Assembly: GCA_937997635.1 (NCBI GenBank)
Contig: CALLFA010000166.1
Location: forward strand, 1-55,001
DNA from: an uncultured Saprospiraceae bacterium
Lineage (GTDB): Bacteria > Bacteroidota > Bacteroidia > Chitinophagales > Saprospiraceae
Reading direction: 5' to 3'
DNA: 55,001 bases
Under the pieces are notes generated by a model that saw only the letters and a list, made by a program, of their open reading frames with translations, was not told the origin of the DNA and searched no databases. The translations under genes were made by a program, and so were the position numbers. Below, piece after piece: positions 1 through 8,436 of this stretch (its first letter is position 1; each line of letters opens with the position of its first letter).

Positions 1-149
1 AAAGCGAGAAAGAATTTGATGATCGAAATAGAAGGAATACCGACACATAATAAGTGGTCATGATGGAAGAGCTCCTACATCACCCCTCCACATACGACAG
101 GACCGTTCGATCGCAGTGCTTGAGTCCTGTATTTGTGAGGCTTAACACT

Positions 150-440
150 CTTTTATAAAAATGTATAAAAGCCCTGAAAGGGCGTTAGACTATAGCCAAG
201 GGTGCAACCCTTGGTAAAAACAACTGTTTTATAACATAAGCCCTGAAAGGGCGTAAGCAAAAACACCAAGAGTCAAGATGATATACCATCTGAGTTCAAG
301 AATTTCTTTTCGCTGTTAAGGAATACAAATCCAATATCAGCTTACGCCCTTTCAGGGCTTATGTACAATTACGACATCATACCAATGGCGCTGCCATTGG
401 CTATATGCTTTGCGCCCTTTCAGGGCTAACACATTTTACA
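150..440. repeat. Repeat module A: nested long inverted repeat with GCCCTGAAAGGGC palindromes
   Basis: The inner arms at 234-258 and 340-364 are 25-nt perfect reverse complements separated by 81 nt. The outer arms at about 167-217 and 381-430 are imperfect reverse complements of each other. Each arm contains the palindrome GCCCTGAAAGGGC, and each outer arm also holds a second small hairpin (AAGGGTGCAACCCTT on the left, AATGGCGCTGCCATT on the right). No coding frame is evident. The same module recurs at 39370-39640 and, as a left half only, at 39836-39950. I read it as a REP- or MITE-like non-coding element. No transposase or RAYT gene lies beside it in this window. Confidence 0.7.
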
Positions 441-489
441 AGTATTGTATCATTTGTAACACTGAGATTTTTATTGATCGATAAAAAAC

Positions 490-700
490 AAATACCCCAA
501 CGGGCCAACGGGGTTACATCACTAGGGTGGGGCATTGCCCCATCCTAGTGATGTTGTGTTTAGGAGTCCCAAGGGGACGATCTAGAGGTTAAACAATTTG
601 CAAATAAATAAGGTCGTCCCGTTGGGACTCCTCGTCGAAACATTACAACAGCGGAGGACGATGTCCCCCGCTGTTGATGATACCCCTTTGGGGTATTAGA
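490..700. repeat. Repeat module B: run of five hairpins
   Basis: Consecutive inverted repeats fill this stretch. They are TACCCC/GGGGTTA at 493-515, an 18-bp stem with one mismatch at 517-553, arms 562-580 and 614-632 with one mismatch, CAGCGGAGGAC/GTCCCCCGCTG at 649-673, and TACCCC/GGGGTA at 681-695. Parts recur at 39234-39360 and 39700-39834, next to module A as here. No coding potential is visible in 1-837. The stretch 700-837 shows nothing recognisable apart from being the leader of the following gene. Confidence 0.65.
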
Positions 701-837
701 GGCTAAAAAGATCTAATATCTAATTAGTATTAGTTGATTGATTCTTTTTATGAGGCTTAACCACAAATCTTACCTAGTCAATGCATAGAGTTTGAAAAAT
801 CAATAATTGGTGTCAAAATGATCATTAACTTCGAAGT

Positions 838-1617
838 ATGAATGGTCTGGAAATCAGAACGGTCAATGTCGTGCAATATGTAAAGCCTTTGCGAGAGGGT
901 GGATCGCTACCTGCCATAGTAGAAGCAGATGACGGCTTCCTCTACGTGATTAAATTCAGAGGTGCTGGGCAAGGAAAGAAGGCCTTAATCGCTGAGTTGA
1001 TTGGCGCAGAGTTGGCTCGTGCAATGGAATTAAAGGTTCCAGAAATTGTCTTCATGCATCTTGACGAATCATTTAGTCAAACAGAAGGCGATCAAGAAAT
1101 ACAAGACTTATTAAAATTTAGTATTGGATTAAATCTAGGGCTTCATTTTTTGAGTGGGGCTATTACATACGATCCTTTGGTGTCAACTGCAGATGCTATG
1201 ACGAGTTCTAAGGTTGTTTTGTTGGATAGCATCATTTCTAATATTGATAGGACGGTAAAAAATACGAATCTATTGAATTGGAATCGCGAATTGTGGTTGA
1301 TCGATCATGGTGCAAGTTTGTATTTCCATCACAATTGGAAAAACTGGGAAAGCCATCTCGAACGCACATTTCCAAATGTCAAAGACCACGTGCTGCTTGA
1401 GCGAGCAGAAGTCTTGAAAGAAGCTGCTCAATTGATAAAGGATTCTATTAGTGAAGATGTGATTTCGAAAATAGTAAATTCTATTCCAGATGATTTCCTT
1501 CAAGAAGAGTCTGATGATTTTTCAGAAAATGACAAACGACAGATTTATAAACAATTGCTGATGGCTAAATTGGCAAATATTGACAACCTTGTAAAAGAAG
1601 CAGCTAATGCAAGATAA
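838..1617 (+). CDS. HipA-like kinase family protein
   Basis: This 259-aa protein resembles the short HipA-like kinases that occur next to DUF3037 proteins. It lacks the full HipA layout of about 430 aa. Visible kinase-like elements are a Lys in the N-terminal strand pair (LYVIKFRGAGQGKKAL, about residues 40-55), a catalytic-loop-like segment DSIISNIDRTVKNTNLL (about 131-147), and a metal-site-like LIDHGASLYFHH (about 154-165). The last 11 nt overlap the DUF3037 gene, so the two are probably translated together. Full-length HipA kinases phosphorylate a tRNA synthetase in toxin-antitoxin systems. There is no HipB-type antitoxin here, so a toxin role is not implied and the substrate is unknown. 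The start is the ATG. Confidence 0.75.
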   Translation: MNGLEIRTVNVVQYVKPLREGGSLPAIVEADDGFLYVIKFRGAGQGKKALIAELIGAELARAMELKVPEIVFMHLDESFSQTEGDQEIQDLLKFSIGLNLGLHFLSGAITYDPLVSTADAMTSSKVVLLDSIISNIDRTVKNTNLLNWNRELWLIDHGASLYFHHNWKNWESHLERTFPNVKDHVLLERAEVLKEAAQLIKDSISEDVISKIVNSIPDDFLQEESDDFSENDKRQIYKQLLMAKLANIDNLVKEAANAR

Positions 1618-1990
1618 AGTTGTTTACGAATTTGCCATTATCAGAGTCGTCCCAAAAGTGGAGAGAGGAGAATTTCTTAATGTCGGTGTGATATTGTTTT
1701 CTAAAAAGAAGCAATACATTGACATGAAATATACGTTAAATAAAAACAGGCTCTTGTCTTTTTCTAATGAAATTGATATCGAAGAATTACAAGCTTATTT
1801 GCAAGCATGGGAATCCATTTGTCACGGAAAAAGTGAAGGAGGTAAAATAGGTGAATTGCCAATTCCCGAACGATTCAGATGGTTGACAGCATCGAAAAGT
1901 ACCATCTTACAATGCTCTCCAGTTCACCCAGGACTCGGCGAAGACATGGAGCAAATATTAAAAGATCTATTCCGAAAGTATGTGCTATAA
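1607..1990 (+). CDS. DUF3037 family protein
   Basis: This 127-aa cytosolic protein opens with VVYEFAIIRVVPKVERGEF, which matches the start of DUF3037 proteins (Y-x-x-x-R-x-V-P-x-x-x-R-x-E-F-x-N-x-G-V-I-L). No catalytic motif is apparent and the molecular function is unknown. It overlaps the HipA-like gene by 11 nt. This pairing is recurrent in bacteria and suggests that the two proteins act together. The following exonuclease gene starts 9 nt after its stop, so all four genes from 838 to 4602 may form one transcript. Confidence 0.8.
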   Translation: MQDKVVYEFAIIRVVPKVERGEFLNVGVILFSKKKQYIDMKYTLNKNRLLSFSNEIDIEELQAYLQAWESICHGKSEGGKIGELPIPERFRWLTASKSTILQCSPVHPGLGEDMEQILKDLFRKYVL

Positions 1991-1999
1991 TAGTGATGA

Positions 2000-3007
2000 A
2001 TGAGCCTAATTGAATCCAAAGAAAAAGGCTTGTATTGCAAGCAAGCGGATGTCTATATCGATCCTTGGAAACCGGTAGATAAAGCCATCATCACGCATGG
2101 ACATTCTGATCATTCTAGGAAAGGTCACAAAGCATATGCTTGTGTGCATTCCTCTAAAGCAATTATCAGGCACAGATTAGGCCCGATCAATGTTACCTCA
2201 TATGCCTATGGGGATTCCTTTACAGTCAATGGGGTTCAATTTAGTTTTCATCCTGCTGGGCATATCATCGGTTCGGCACAAATACGAGTGGAATATAAAG
2301 GAGAAGTGTGGGTCATTACTGGAGATTACAAATTAGATGATGATGGCATTTCAGAAGCATACGAACAACTGCAGTGTCATTCCTTTATCACAGAAAGTAC
2401 CTTTGGCTTACCTGTCTATAATTGGCCTAATCAAAATGAGGTTTATGATGACATCAATAATTGGTGGAGTGAAAATGCGGAAGAAAATAAGACATCATTA
2501 TTAACAGCCTATTCGCTTGGAAAAGCCCAACGAATCTTACATCATTTGGATGTCGATATCGGCCCGATCTATTGTCACGGTGCAATTGCCAATATGAATG
2601 ATGCCCTAATTGAAGCAGGAGTCAAATTACCATATTATGAAAAAGTAACACCAGAATTAAAACCTGATGATTTTAAAAATGCCTTGGTTCTGGCTCCGCC
2701 TGCCGCTACTGGTTCCGCGTGGATGAAGCGATTCAAGCAAGTTTCTATTGGTGTGGCTTCAGGATGGATGGCTTTACGTGGCGCAAGAAGAAGACGGGGC
2801 GCTGATAGAGGGTTTATTTTATCAGACCATGCAGATTGGAAGGGATTAAATATGGCGATTAAAGGTACTGGAGCAGAAAACATCTATCCTACTCACGGCT
2901 ATACTTCTATCTTTTCCAAATGGCTGGTAGCTGAAGGATACAATGCCCAACCTATAGAGACTGCTTTTATCGGTGAAAGTTTGGAAGTGGAAACAGAGAC
3001 ACCATGA
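2000..3007 (+). CDS. DNA ligase-associated exonuclease, MBL/beta-CASP fold
   Basis: This 335-aa protein belongs to the metallo-beta-lactamase/beta-CASP nuclease superfamily. It has the metal motif HGHSDHSRKGH (about residues 33-43), further ligands at HPAGHIIGSAQ and TGDYK, and a C-terminal SDHADW motif with a final conserved His (YPTHGY). It most resembles the DNA-ligase-associated exonuclease family (Snm1/Artemis-like), which processes DNA ends before ligation. Its stop overlaps the start of the ATP-dependent DNA ligase by 4 nt (ATGA), which supports a joint role in repair. The helicase and PdeM-type phosphoesterase often found with this pair are not present in the window. Confidence 0.87.
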   Translation: MSLIESKEKGLYCKQADVYIDPWKPVDKAIITHGHSDHSRKGHKAYACVHSSKAIIRHRLGPINVTSYAYGDSFTVNGVQFSFHPAGHIIGSAQIRVEYKGEVWVITGDYKLDDDGISEAYEQLQCHSFITESTFGLPVYNWPNQNEVYDDINNWWSENAEENKTSLLTAYSLGKAQRILHHLDVDIGPIYCHGAIANMNDALIEAGVKLPYYEKVTPELKPDDFKNALVLAPPAATGSAWMKRFKQVSIGVASGWMALRGARRRRGADRGFILSDHADWKGLNMAIKGTGAENIYPTHGYTSIFSKWLVAEGYNAQPIETAFIGESLEVETETP

Positions 3008-4602
3008 AGCACTTCACAGATTTATTTGTTGCACTCGATCAAACCACAAAAACAACGGTGAAGGTTAAGGCCCTTGTCCGATTTTTTCAACAAGCTAGTG
3101 ATCAAGATAAAGTATGGGTGATTGCCCTGTTTTCTCATCGTAGACCTAGGCGGACTGTAACGACAAGCTTATTGAGAGAATGGGCTGCAGAGAAAGCGAA
3201 TATTCCGCTTTGGTTGTTTGAAGAGACCTATCATGTTGTCGGGGACTTGGCCGAAACAATAGCCAAGGTTATTCCCAATGAAGACTTAAAAGTAGATAGT
3301 AATGCTGTTGATCTCAGCGGATGGATAGCCTACATCATGGCATTGAAAGACGAAGAAGAAGCCATAAAGAAGGAAAGAATTCTAAGTGCTTGGGACCAAC
3401 TCAACATGGAAGAAAGATTCTTATTTAATAAATTAATTACTGGTGGTTTTAGAGTTGGCGTTTCTCAAAAGTTAGTGACTAAGGCTCTTGCCAAATTTAC
3501 TGATAAAGAAGAAAACACCATCGCCCATCGCTTAATGGGTAATTGGGATCCTGCTGATATTAGTTTTGAAGAATTGATCCTTAGTGAAAGTGTGTCTGAT
3601 GATTTGTCAAAGCCATATCCATTTTATTTAGCCTACGCTTTAGATGGAGAACCTGAGGATTTAGGTATTCCAAATGATTGGGTGGCAGAATGGAAATGGG
3701 ATGGCATTCGAGGGCAATTGATTCGTAGAAAAGGGGAAGTGTTTTTATGGTCAAGAGGGGAGGAGTTGGTGACAGATAAGTATCCCGAATTTGATTACCT
3801 CTCGTCTATTGATTGTCCAGATTTTGTTATTGATGGTGAAATATTAGGCTACCAAGACGACATGCCTTTGCCTTTCCAACAATTACAAAAACGGATTGGT
3901 CGTAAGAAGGTGAGTAAAAAAACGTTGGCCGATATTCCAGTTGTATTAATGGCGTATGATCTGTTGGAATATAACGGCGAGGATATACGGACAAAGAGTT
4001 ATGAAGAAAGAAGGCTATTGTTAAAAGGCTTGTTACCAGAATTTATATTTCCAGACACCAAAGTGATTCTATCACAACAACAAGACTTTAAATCCTGGGA
4101 CGAACTGGCAAAATTGAGAGAAGAATCCAGAGAGCGCCGAACAGAAGGATTTATGCTCAAAAAGAAAAACAGTGATTATAAAACTGGCAGGAAAAGAGGT
4201 GATTGGTGGAAGTGGAAAATTGATCCAATGACAGTAGATGCCGTGATGATCTATGCGATGCGTGGTCATGGGCGACGAGCTAATCTCTATACTGATTTCA
4301 CATTTGCTGTATGGAAAGGAGAAGAGTTGGTCTCTTTCGCAAAAGCATATTCCGGCTTGACCGACGACGAATTTAGAGAAGTTAGCCAATTCGTGAAGAA
4401 GAATACGATTGATCGATTTGGCCCAGTGAGAGCTGTCAAACCAGAGCTTGTTTTTGAATTGGCATTTGAAGGTATAAATGAATCTTCTAGGCACAAATCG
4501 GGCATTGCACTTCGTTTTCCAAGGATAAAGCGTTGGCGAAAAGACAAAAAAGCGAAAGAAGCAGATACATTAGTATATTTGCAAAACCTTCTACAACAAT
4601 AA
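3004..4602 (+). CDS. ATP-dependent DNA ligase
   Basis: This 532-aa ligase joins nicked DNA using ATP. The adenylation motif EWKWDGIRGQ is at about residues 229-238, with K231 as the predicted AMP-accepting lysine. Other nucleotidyltransferase motifs are WSRGEEL (III), FVIDGEIL (IIIa), EGFMLKKKNSDYKTGR (IV) and WWKWK (V). An N-terminal DNA-binding domain (1-200) and a C-terminal OB fold (about 415-520) complete the usual architecture. The length fits the ligase family that pairs with the MBL-type exonuclease, and the 4-nt overlap with that gene fits as well. It is probably an accessory repair ligase, because replicative bacterial ligases use NAD. Confidence 0.93.
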   Translation: MKHFTDLFVALDQTTKTTVKVKALVRFFQQASDQDKVWVIALFSHRRPRRTVTTSLLREWAAEKANIPLWLFEETYHVVGDLAETIAKVIPNEDLKVDSNAVDLSGWIAYIMALKDEEEAIKKERILSAWDQLNMEERFLFNKLITGGFRVGVSQKLVTKALAKFTDKEENTIAHRLMGNWDPADISFEELILSESVSDDLSKPYPFYLAYALDGEPEDLGIPNDWVAEWKWDGIRGQLIRRKGEVFLWSRGEELVTDKYPEFDYLSSIDCPDFVIDGEILGYQDDMPLPFQQLQKRIGRKKVSKKTLADIPVVLMAYDLLEYNGEDIRTKSYEERRLLLKGLLPEFIFPDTKVILSQQQDFKSWDELAKLREESRERRTEGFMLKKKNSDYKTGRKRGDWWKWKIDPMTVDAVMIYAMRGHGRRANLYTDFTFAVWKGEELVSFAKAYSGLTDDEFREVSQFVKKNTIDRFGPVRAVKPELVFELAFEGINESSRHKSGIALRFPRIKRWRKDKKAKEADTLVYLQNLLQQ

Positions 4603-4690
4603 CCCTTTAGATATCAATAGTTTTAACTGTTTGAAGAAAGACAATATTCAAGCTGATAAACAGTTAATTTGAGTATTATAAATAAGAAAA

Positions 4691-5746
4691 ATGAATCAGA
4701 AACATCAAGAAGTAAGTGAGTACTATGGAGAGACGCTTGAGAAAAGCGAGGATTTACAGACCAATGCATGTTGTACCATTACACCTCCACCTAAGCATAT
4801 ACGGGATATACTAGCCCAAATTCATGATGAAGTTATTTCTAAATACTATGGATGTGGTTTGACTATCCCTAATCAAGTGGAAGGATTGCGAATTCTTGAC
4901 CTTGGCAGTGGTAGCGGAAGAGATTGTTACATAGCCTCAAAACTGGTTGGACAAGAAGGTTCGGTAGTTGGTGTTGATATGACTGATGAGCAATTGAATG
5001 TAGCACAAAAACACATCGATTACCACACAGAAAAATTTGGCTATACATATTCTAATGTCAAATTTATCAAAGGGAATATAGATAACCTTGATCAGCTGGA
5101 TCTAGAAGAAGGTAGCTTTGATCTTGTCATTTCGAATTGTGTGATTAATCTTGCAACGCAAAAGCAAAAGATATTTAAAGATGTCTATAAACTATTGAAG
5201 CCAGGTGGTGAGATGTATTTCAGCGATGTGTATTCTGATCGTAGAATTTCAGCTGATTTGCAAAATGACAAAGAGTTATGGGGAGAATGTTTAAGTGGTG
5301 CTCTTTACTGGAATGACTTTTTGAATATAGCAAAGAACGCAGGTTTCACTGATCCGCGAGTCACAGAAAGTCACCCGATCACAGTCGAGAATGAAGACTT
5401 AGAAGATAAGCTGGGTGATATTAAATTCTTTTCTGTCACTTATCGCCTGTTCAAACTAGAAGGTTTGGAAAGTGATTGCGAAGACTATGGACAATCCGCC
5501 AGATACAAAGGCACGATAAAAGGCAAGTCAACAAGTTTTGATTTGGATGACCACCATCATTTCCCGAAAGGAAAAATGATCACCGTTTGTGGCAATACCT
5601 ATAAAATGTTGAATGAGACCAGATTCAAAGATCATTTTGAGTTCTTTGGAACTTGGGATGTTCACTACGGCATTTTTGAGGGCTGTGGTGGCGCAATGCC
5701 GTATAAAGAATCAGAGAATGGTGGTGAAGCAGGGTCTTGTTGCTAA
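4691..5746 (+). CDS. arsM: Arsenite S-adenosylmethionine methyltransferase
   Basis: This 351-aa cytosolic class I methyltransferase would convert arsenite to methylated arsenicals. The SAM-binding motif LDLGSGSGRDCYIAS is at about residues 69-83 and the acidic strand end GVDMT at 94-98. Cysteines at about 27, 28, 55, 150 and 200 match the arsenite-binding pattern of ArsM proteins; C150 (SNCVINL) and C200 (GECLSGA) keep the characteristic 50-residue spacing. The C-terminal region (about 245-340) is the usual ArsM extension and the protein ends GSCC. No arsR or other ars gene is adjacent. It converges with the ATPase gene, leaving only 19 nt between stops. Confidence 0.92.
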   Translation: MNQKHQEVSEYYGETLEKSEDLQTNACCTITPPPKHIRDILAQIHDEVISKYYGCGLTIPNQVEGLRILDLGSGSGRDCYIASKLVGQEGSVVGVDMTDEQLNVAQKHIDYHTEKFGYTYSNVKFIKGNIDNLDQLDLEEGSFDLVISNCVINLATQKQKIFKDVYKLLKPGGEMYFSDVYSDRRISADLQNDKELWGECLSGALYWNDFLNIAKNAGFTDPRVTESHPITVENEDLEDKLGDIKFFSVTYRLFKLEGLESDCEDYGQSARYKGTIKGKSTSFDLDDHHHFPKGKMITVCGNTYKMLNETRFKDHFEFFGTWDVHYGIFEGCGGAMPYKESENGGEAGSCC

Positions 5747-5765
5747 GCTTTAAATCGTTCATCAA

Positions 5766-7184
5766 CTAAAAATTCTTCAACAAAAACAAATCCTCAATAG
5801 TGACTATTTGATCAACCAAATCTTCACTGTATTGATTTGATCGGAGGCCAAAGCTGGTAATCAAATTGATAAAGACTGTTTTCTTTGTTTTTGATTGCTC
5901 AATGAAGAGAGTTCGGCGTCGCCTCAATGTTGCAGCATCCTCTTTGGTTAATAAAATGTCATCATTGTAGAATTTCATTTCGCAAAGATTGATCACATCG
6001 TCAGCCCTATCGATGAGCATATCTACTTGGACTCCTTTAGATATAAAGCCTGATACGGATGTATGCATACCGCTGATACCAAGTGCTTGTGTGATCGCAT
6101 AGGCATGTTTGATGCAAATATTTTCAAAGGCATATCCTCTCCAGCTTTTGTAAACTTGATTTTGTGAAGTTTGAAGCCAAATATTTTGATTCCCTGCTCT
6201 TTTATGTTCAATAAAATTAAGATAGAATAGTGAGTATTCATCAATCAGCCGATACAACATATTTTTTTTCTTTTTACCAAATGGTTGTACGGTCATAATG
6301 AATGAAGCACTTTCCAGTTCTGTCAAAATTTTGGTTAAACCACCGCCATCCGCAATTCCAGTTAATTTGATCAACTCTTTTCTGGTGAGACCTTTCCACT
6401 TTGTAGCTAAAGCTTTAATTACAGATATGTGTCGTTCTGGTTTGTCATATAACGCAGCATAGAGATTTTCAAATTCTGTACGCATCATACCATCCTTGTC
6501 AAAGCATAATCTCTGGATTGACTGTGTAGCAGAATCGCCCTTTTTCAAACTTCTTAAATAAAATGGAATGCCACCAAAAACCATGTAAAGCTGTAGGATA
6601 GAATAGTTGTTTAATTTAGGATTAATAGTATGCACATACTTACGCGTCTCAGATAGTGTAAATGGTTGCAAATGAATTTTTGCTGTTACGCGATTATGTA
6701 AGCCACCTTTATGATTGATTACTTTCTGAATCATCCATGATGCAGCCGAACCACAAATGACAACGATAATCGACTGTTGACTGGCCCAGTCATTCCACCA
6801 ATAAGATAATTCATTTAAGAAACCAGAACGATGCGAATCAATCCACGGTAATTCATCAAAGAATACAACTCTTTTTTCTTTTCGTTTGCGAAGACCACTC
6901 AGATACACTGTCAATTGTTCGAATGCTTGTGCCCAGTTTGGTGGTACTGTTGGCGGCATTGTATATTTTCCATATTGCTGCAATTTGGTAGCAAACTTTT
7001 TTAGTTGGTTGTCTGCTTTTGCATGCTGTGTTCCAGTAAAATCAAAGGCAAGTTGCTGTTTATAATGTTCTCGAATCAAGTATGTTTTACCAATACGTCT
7101 ACGACCAATGACGGCAAGTAATTCGCTTTCTGGTGACTTTAACAGTTCGTCAAGTATACGGCATTCTTTCTGTCTTCCAATCAT
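5766..7184 (-). CDS. AAA ATPase of the archaeal-ATPase/DUF234 type
   Basis: The ATG at 7184 gives 472 aa beginning MIGRQKECRIL, the normal start of this family; a TTG at 7205 in the same frame is less likely because it falls at a promoter-like TATATTTG. Walker A is GRRRIGKTYLI and Walker B is RVVFFDELPW. The N-terminal AAA module is followed by a winged-helix-like section (TRKELIKLTGIADGGGLTK) and a C-terminal restriction-endonuclease-like DUF234 domain with a D...E-x-K motif (VDMLIDRADD..LCEMKFY). The biological role of this widespread family is unknown, although its nuclease-like domain suggests DNA or RNA contact. Paired palindromes lie directly upstream. Confidence 0.85.
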   Translation of the reverse strand: MIGRQKECRILDELLKSPESELLAVIGRRRIGKTYLIREHYKQQLAFDFTGTQHAKADNQLKKFATKLQQYGKYTMPPTVPPNWAQAFEQLTVYLSGLRKRKEKRVVFFDELPWIDSHRSGFLNELSYWWNDWASQQSIIVVICGSAASWMIQKVINHKGGLHNRVTAKIHLQPFTLSETRKYVHTINPKLNNYSILQLYMVFGGIPFYLRSLKKGDSATQSIQRLCFDKDGMMRTEFENLYAALYDKPERHISVIKALATKWKGLTRKELIKLTGIADGGGLTKILTELESASFIMTVQPFGKKKKNMLYRLIDEYSLFYLNFIEHKRAGNQNIWLQTSQNQVYKSWRGYAFENICIKHAYAITQALGISGMHTSVSGFISKGVQVDMLIDRADDVINLCEMKFYNDDILLTKEDAATLRRRRTLFIEQSKTKKTVFINLITSFGLRSNQYSEDLVDQIVTIEDLFLLKNF

Positions 7185-7188
7185 AATA

Positions 7189-7279
7189 GTCGCTGAAAAC
7201 ACCAAATATATGTAGATTCAGCGAGCAATAAAAATTTATTGCTCGCTGAAAGTGCAATATATTTATAGATTCAGCGAGT
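7189..7279 (-). promoter_or_regulatory. Paired palindromic promoter/operator region of the ATPase gene
   Basis: Two related inverted repeats, 7189-7226 and 7241-7279, each run from CGCTGAA to TTCAGCGAG around an AT-rich core. The segment 7217-7250 is itself a 16-bp perfect stem with a 2-nt loop. The first repeat holds TATATTTG (minus strand, 7203-7210), a good Bacteroidota -7 box, 18 nt before the ATG at 7184. The -33 element is weak. An operator or RNA-structured leader is inferred. Confidence 0.45.
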
Positions 7280-7299
7280 ATTATTGGCATTATTGAAGG

Positions 7300-7480
7300 C
7301 TTCTAGCCTAAACCATTCCAAGGGGTAGAACTTTCAAAGTAAAGCGCGATCCGCTATTCTGCATTGCTTTATCTAGGTTCAACATAATTCTGATTGTTGA
7401 GGCTGGAAGCCTACAACGACTGGCAGTGAGGCTGGAAGCCTACAACGACAGCAATGAAGCTGGAAGCCTACAATGACAGA
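7300..7480. repeat. Short dispersed repeats with GGCTGGAAGCC
   Basis: Three near-identical direct repeats of the form GAGGCTGGAAGCCTACAACGAC lie between about 7403 and 7475, and a related GAAGGCTTCTAGCC is near 7298. Each contains a small palindrome. The family continues at 8010-8110 with GATGGCTTCTGGC and GAAGGCTTCTAGCC. No coding potential is evident. Confidence 0.5.
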
Positions 7481-7482
7481 GT

Positions 7483-7950
7483 TTAAAAATCACAATCCAC
7501 AGGCAATGGATCTTCAAACATAAGATCAGCAGCAAAATCTACTGGTAAACTATCGATCTCTAGCCCCACACGCACTGTTCCGCTAAAGACTTGTGTGCCG
7601 TATCCAAGGTTATTCATATGTGCTCTGACATAAATAGAATCATCAGCACCAACATCCACAGTACCACCGCTTCTTGTGAATGGTTGCTCATTGACGTGAC
7701 TGTGCAAAAGAATTCGCCTATATATCAATTCTCCTTCTATAGTGAATACTTCCCACCAATCTGCCCACTGGTCACAACCAGTATCAGGACTTTCTACAGT
7801 AACATCGAAGGTGTAGTTGTTTGGTTGGCCGATGCATACCACATTGGTAATCTTAGCTTGGTCTTCTAAGTTAGCTTTTTGCTGGACAGGAAAATTGTCA
7901 GTGCAACCAAAGATGGTAAGTATAGCAATGAGTGAGCATAAAAATTTCAT
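7483..7950 (-). CDS. Hypothetical lipoprotein
   Basis: This 155-aa protein starts at the ATG at 7950, one codon inside a TTG. The N-terminus MKFLCSLIAILTIFGCTDN is a lipoprotein signal with lipobox IFGC. The mature part contains ESPDTGCDQWADWWEVF, TIEGELIYRRIL and IYVRAHMN, which suggests a small beta-sandwich. No catalytic motif or known family was recognised. It lies alone between two repeat-rich stretches and is probably transcribed by itself. Membrane anchorage is well supported; function is unknown. Confidence 0.65.
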   Translation of the reverse strand: MKFLCSLIAILTIFGCTDNFPVQQKANLEDQAKITNVVCIGQPNNYTFDVTVESPDTGCDQWADWWEVFTIEGELIYRRILLHSHVNEQPFTRSGGTVDVGADDSIYVRAHMNNLGYGTQVFSGTVRVGLEIDSLPVDFAADLMFEDPLPVDCDF

Positions 7951-8436
7951 CAAATAAAGTTAAGTCGTAAATACGAGATTGTATGCTGTTTTGAAGACAT
8001 TCCCGTTGTTGATGGCTTCTGGCTCATTCCAAATAGTTGAACTTGTTCTTTGAAGATTGTGCCCGTCGTTGAAGGCTTCTAGCCTCAACCATTTTAAATA
8101 GTAGAACTTCAACGTTAACTCGTTCTCTGAAGTCTTGTCTTTAAGAGCATTGAAATCAATAGTAAAACTCTGAAGTGCTTAACGGTATAGAACTTTAGAT
8201 AAAAAGTTATGTTAATTGAAAATTTCTTAAGTGTGTTGAAAAACCACCTCGTCATTCGCCTTTGGCGCCTGTGACTCCTCCATTGGAGGAGAATTACAAT
8301 TTTTATAGTCTTTGGAGAACTCATCCAGTTTAGGGACTCTTGATGTGTAAGTACATCCAGCTGGTACAAAAGACAATTAGCTTTTTATCGGCAAGGCTGG
8401 AACGCTAAAGTTTTAACTGAGGAAGAATGTCTATAA
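7951..8436. other. Non-coding stretch with degenerate repeats
   Basis: It contains two more copies of the GGCTTC-TGGC/TAGCC repeat near 8018 and 8067, each followed by a similar GTAGAACTT or GTTGAACTT tail. A short palindrome CTCCTCCATTGGAGGAG lies near 8275-8291. An open frame on the minus strand (8115-8369) reads through these repeats and has no protein-like features. No clear terminator for the carboxylase operon, which ends at 8437, could be seen. Confidence 0.5.

Noticed and set aside
1..63. Open frame reading KARKNLMIEIEGIPTHNKWS then TGA at the left edge
   Set aside because: It could be the end of a gene truncated by the window, but 20 residues without a recognisable motif are not enough to call it.
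838..1990. HipBA toxin-antitoxin module
   Set aside because: The kinase is short, no HipB-like DNA-binding protein is present, and DUF3037 is not an antitoxin family that I know.
8115..8369. 84-aa minus-strand open frame
   Set aside because: It runs through short repeats and a palindrome, has no domain and no coupling to a neighbour.
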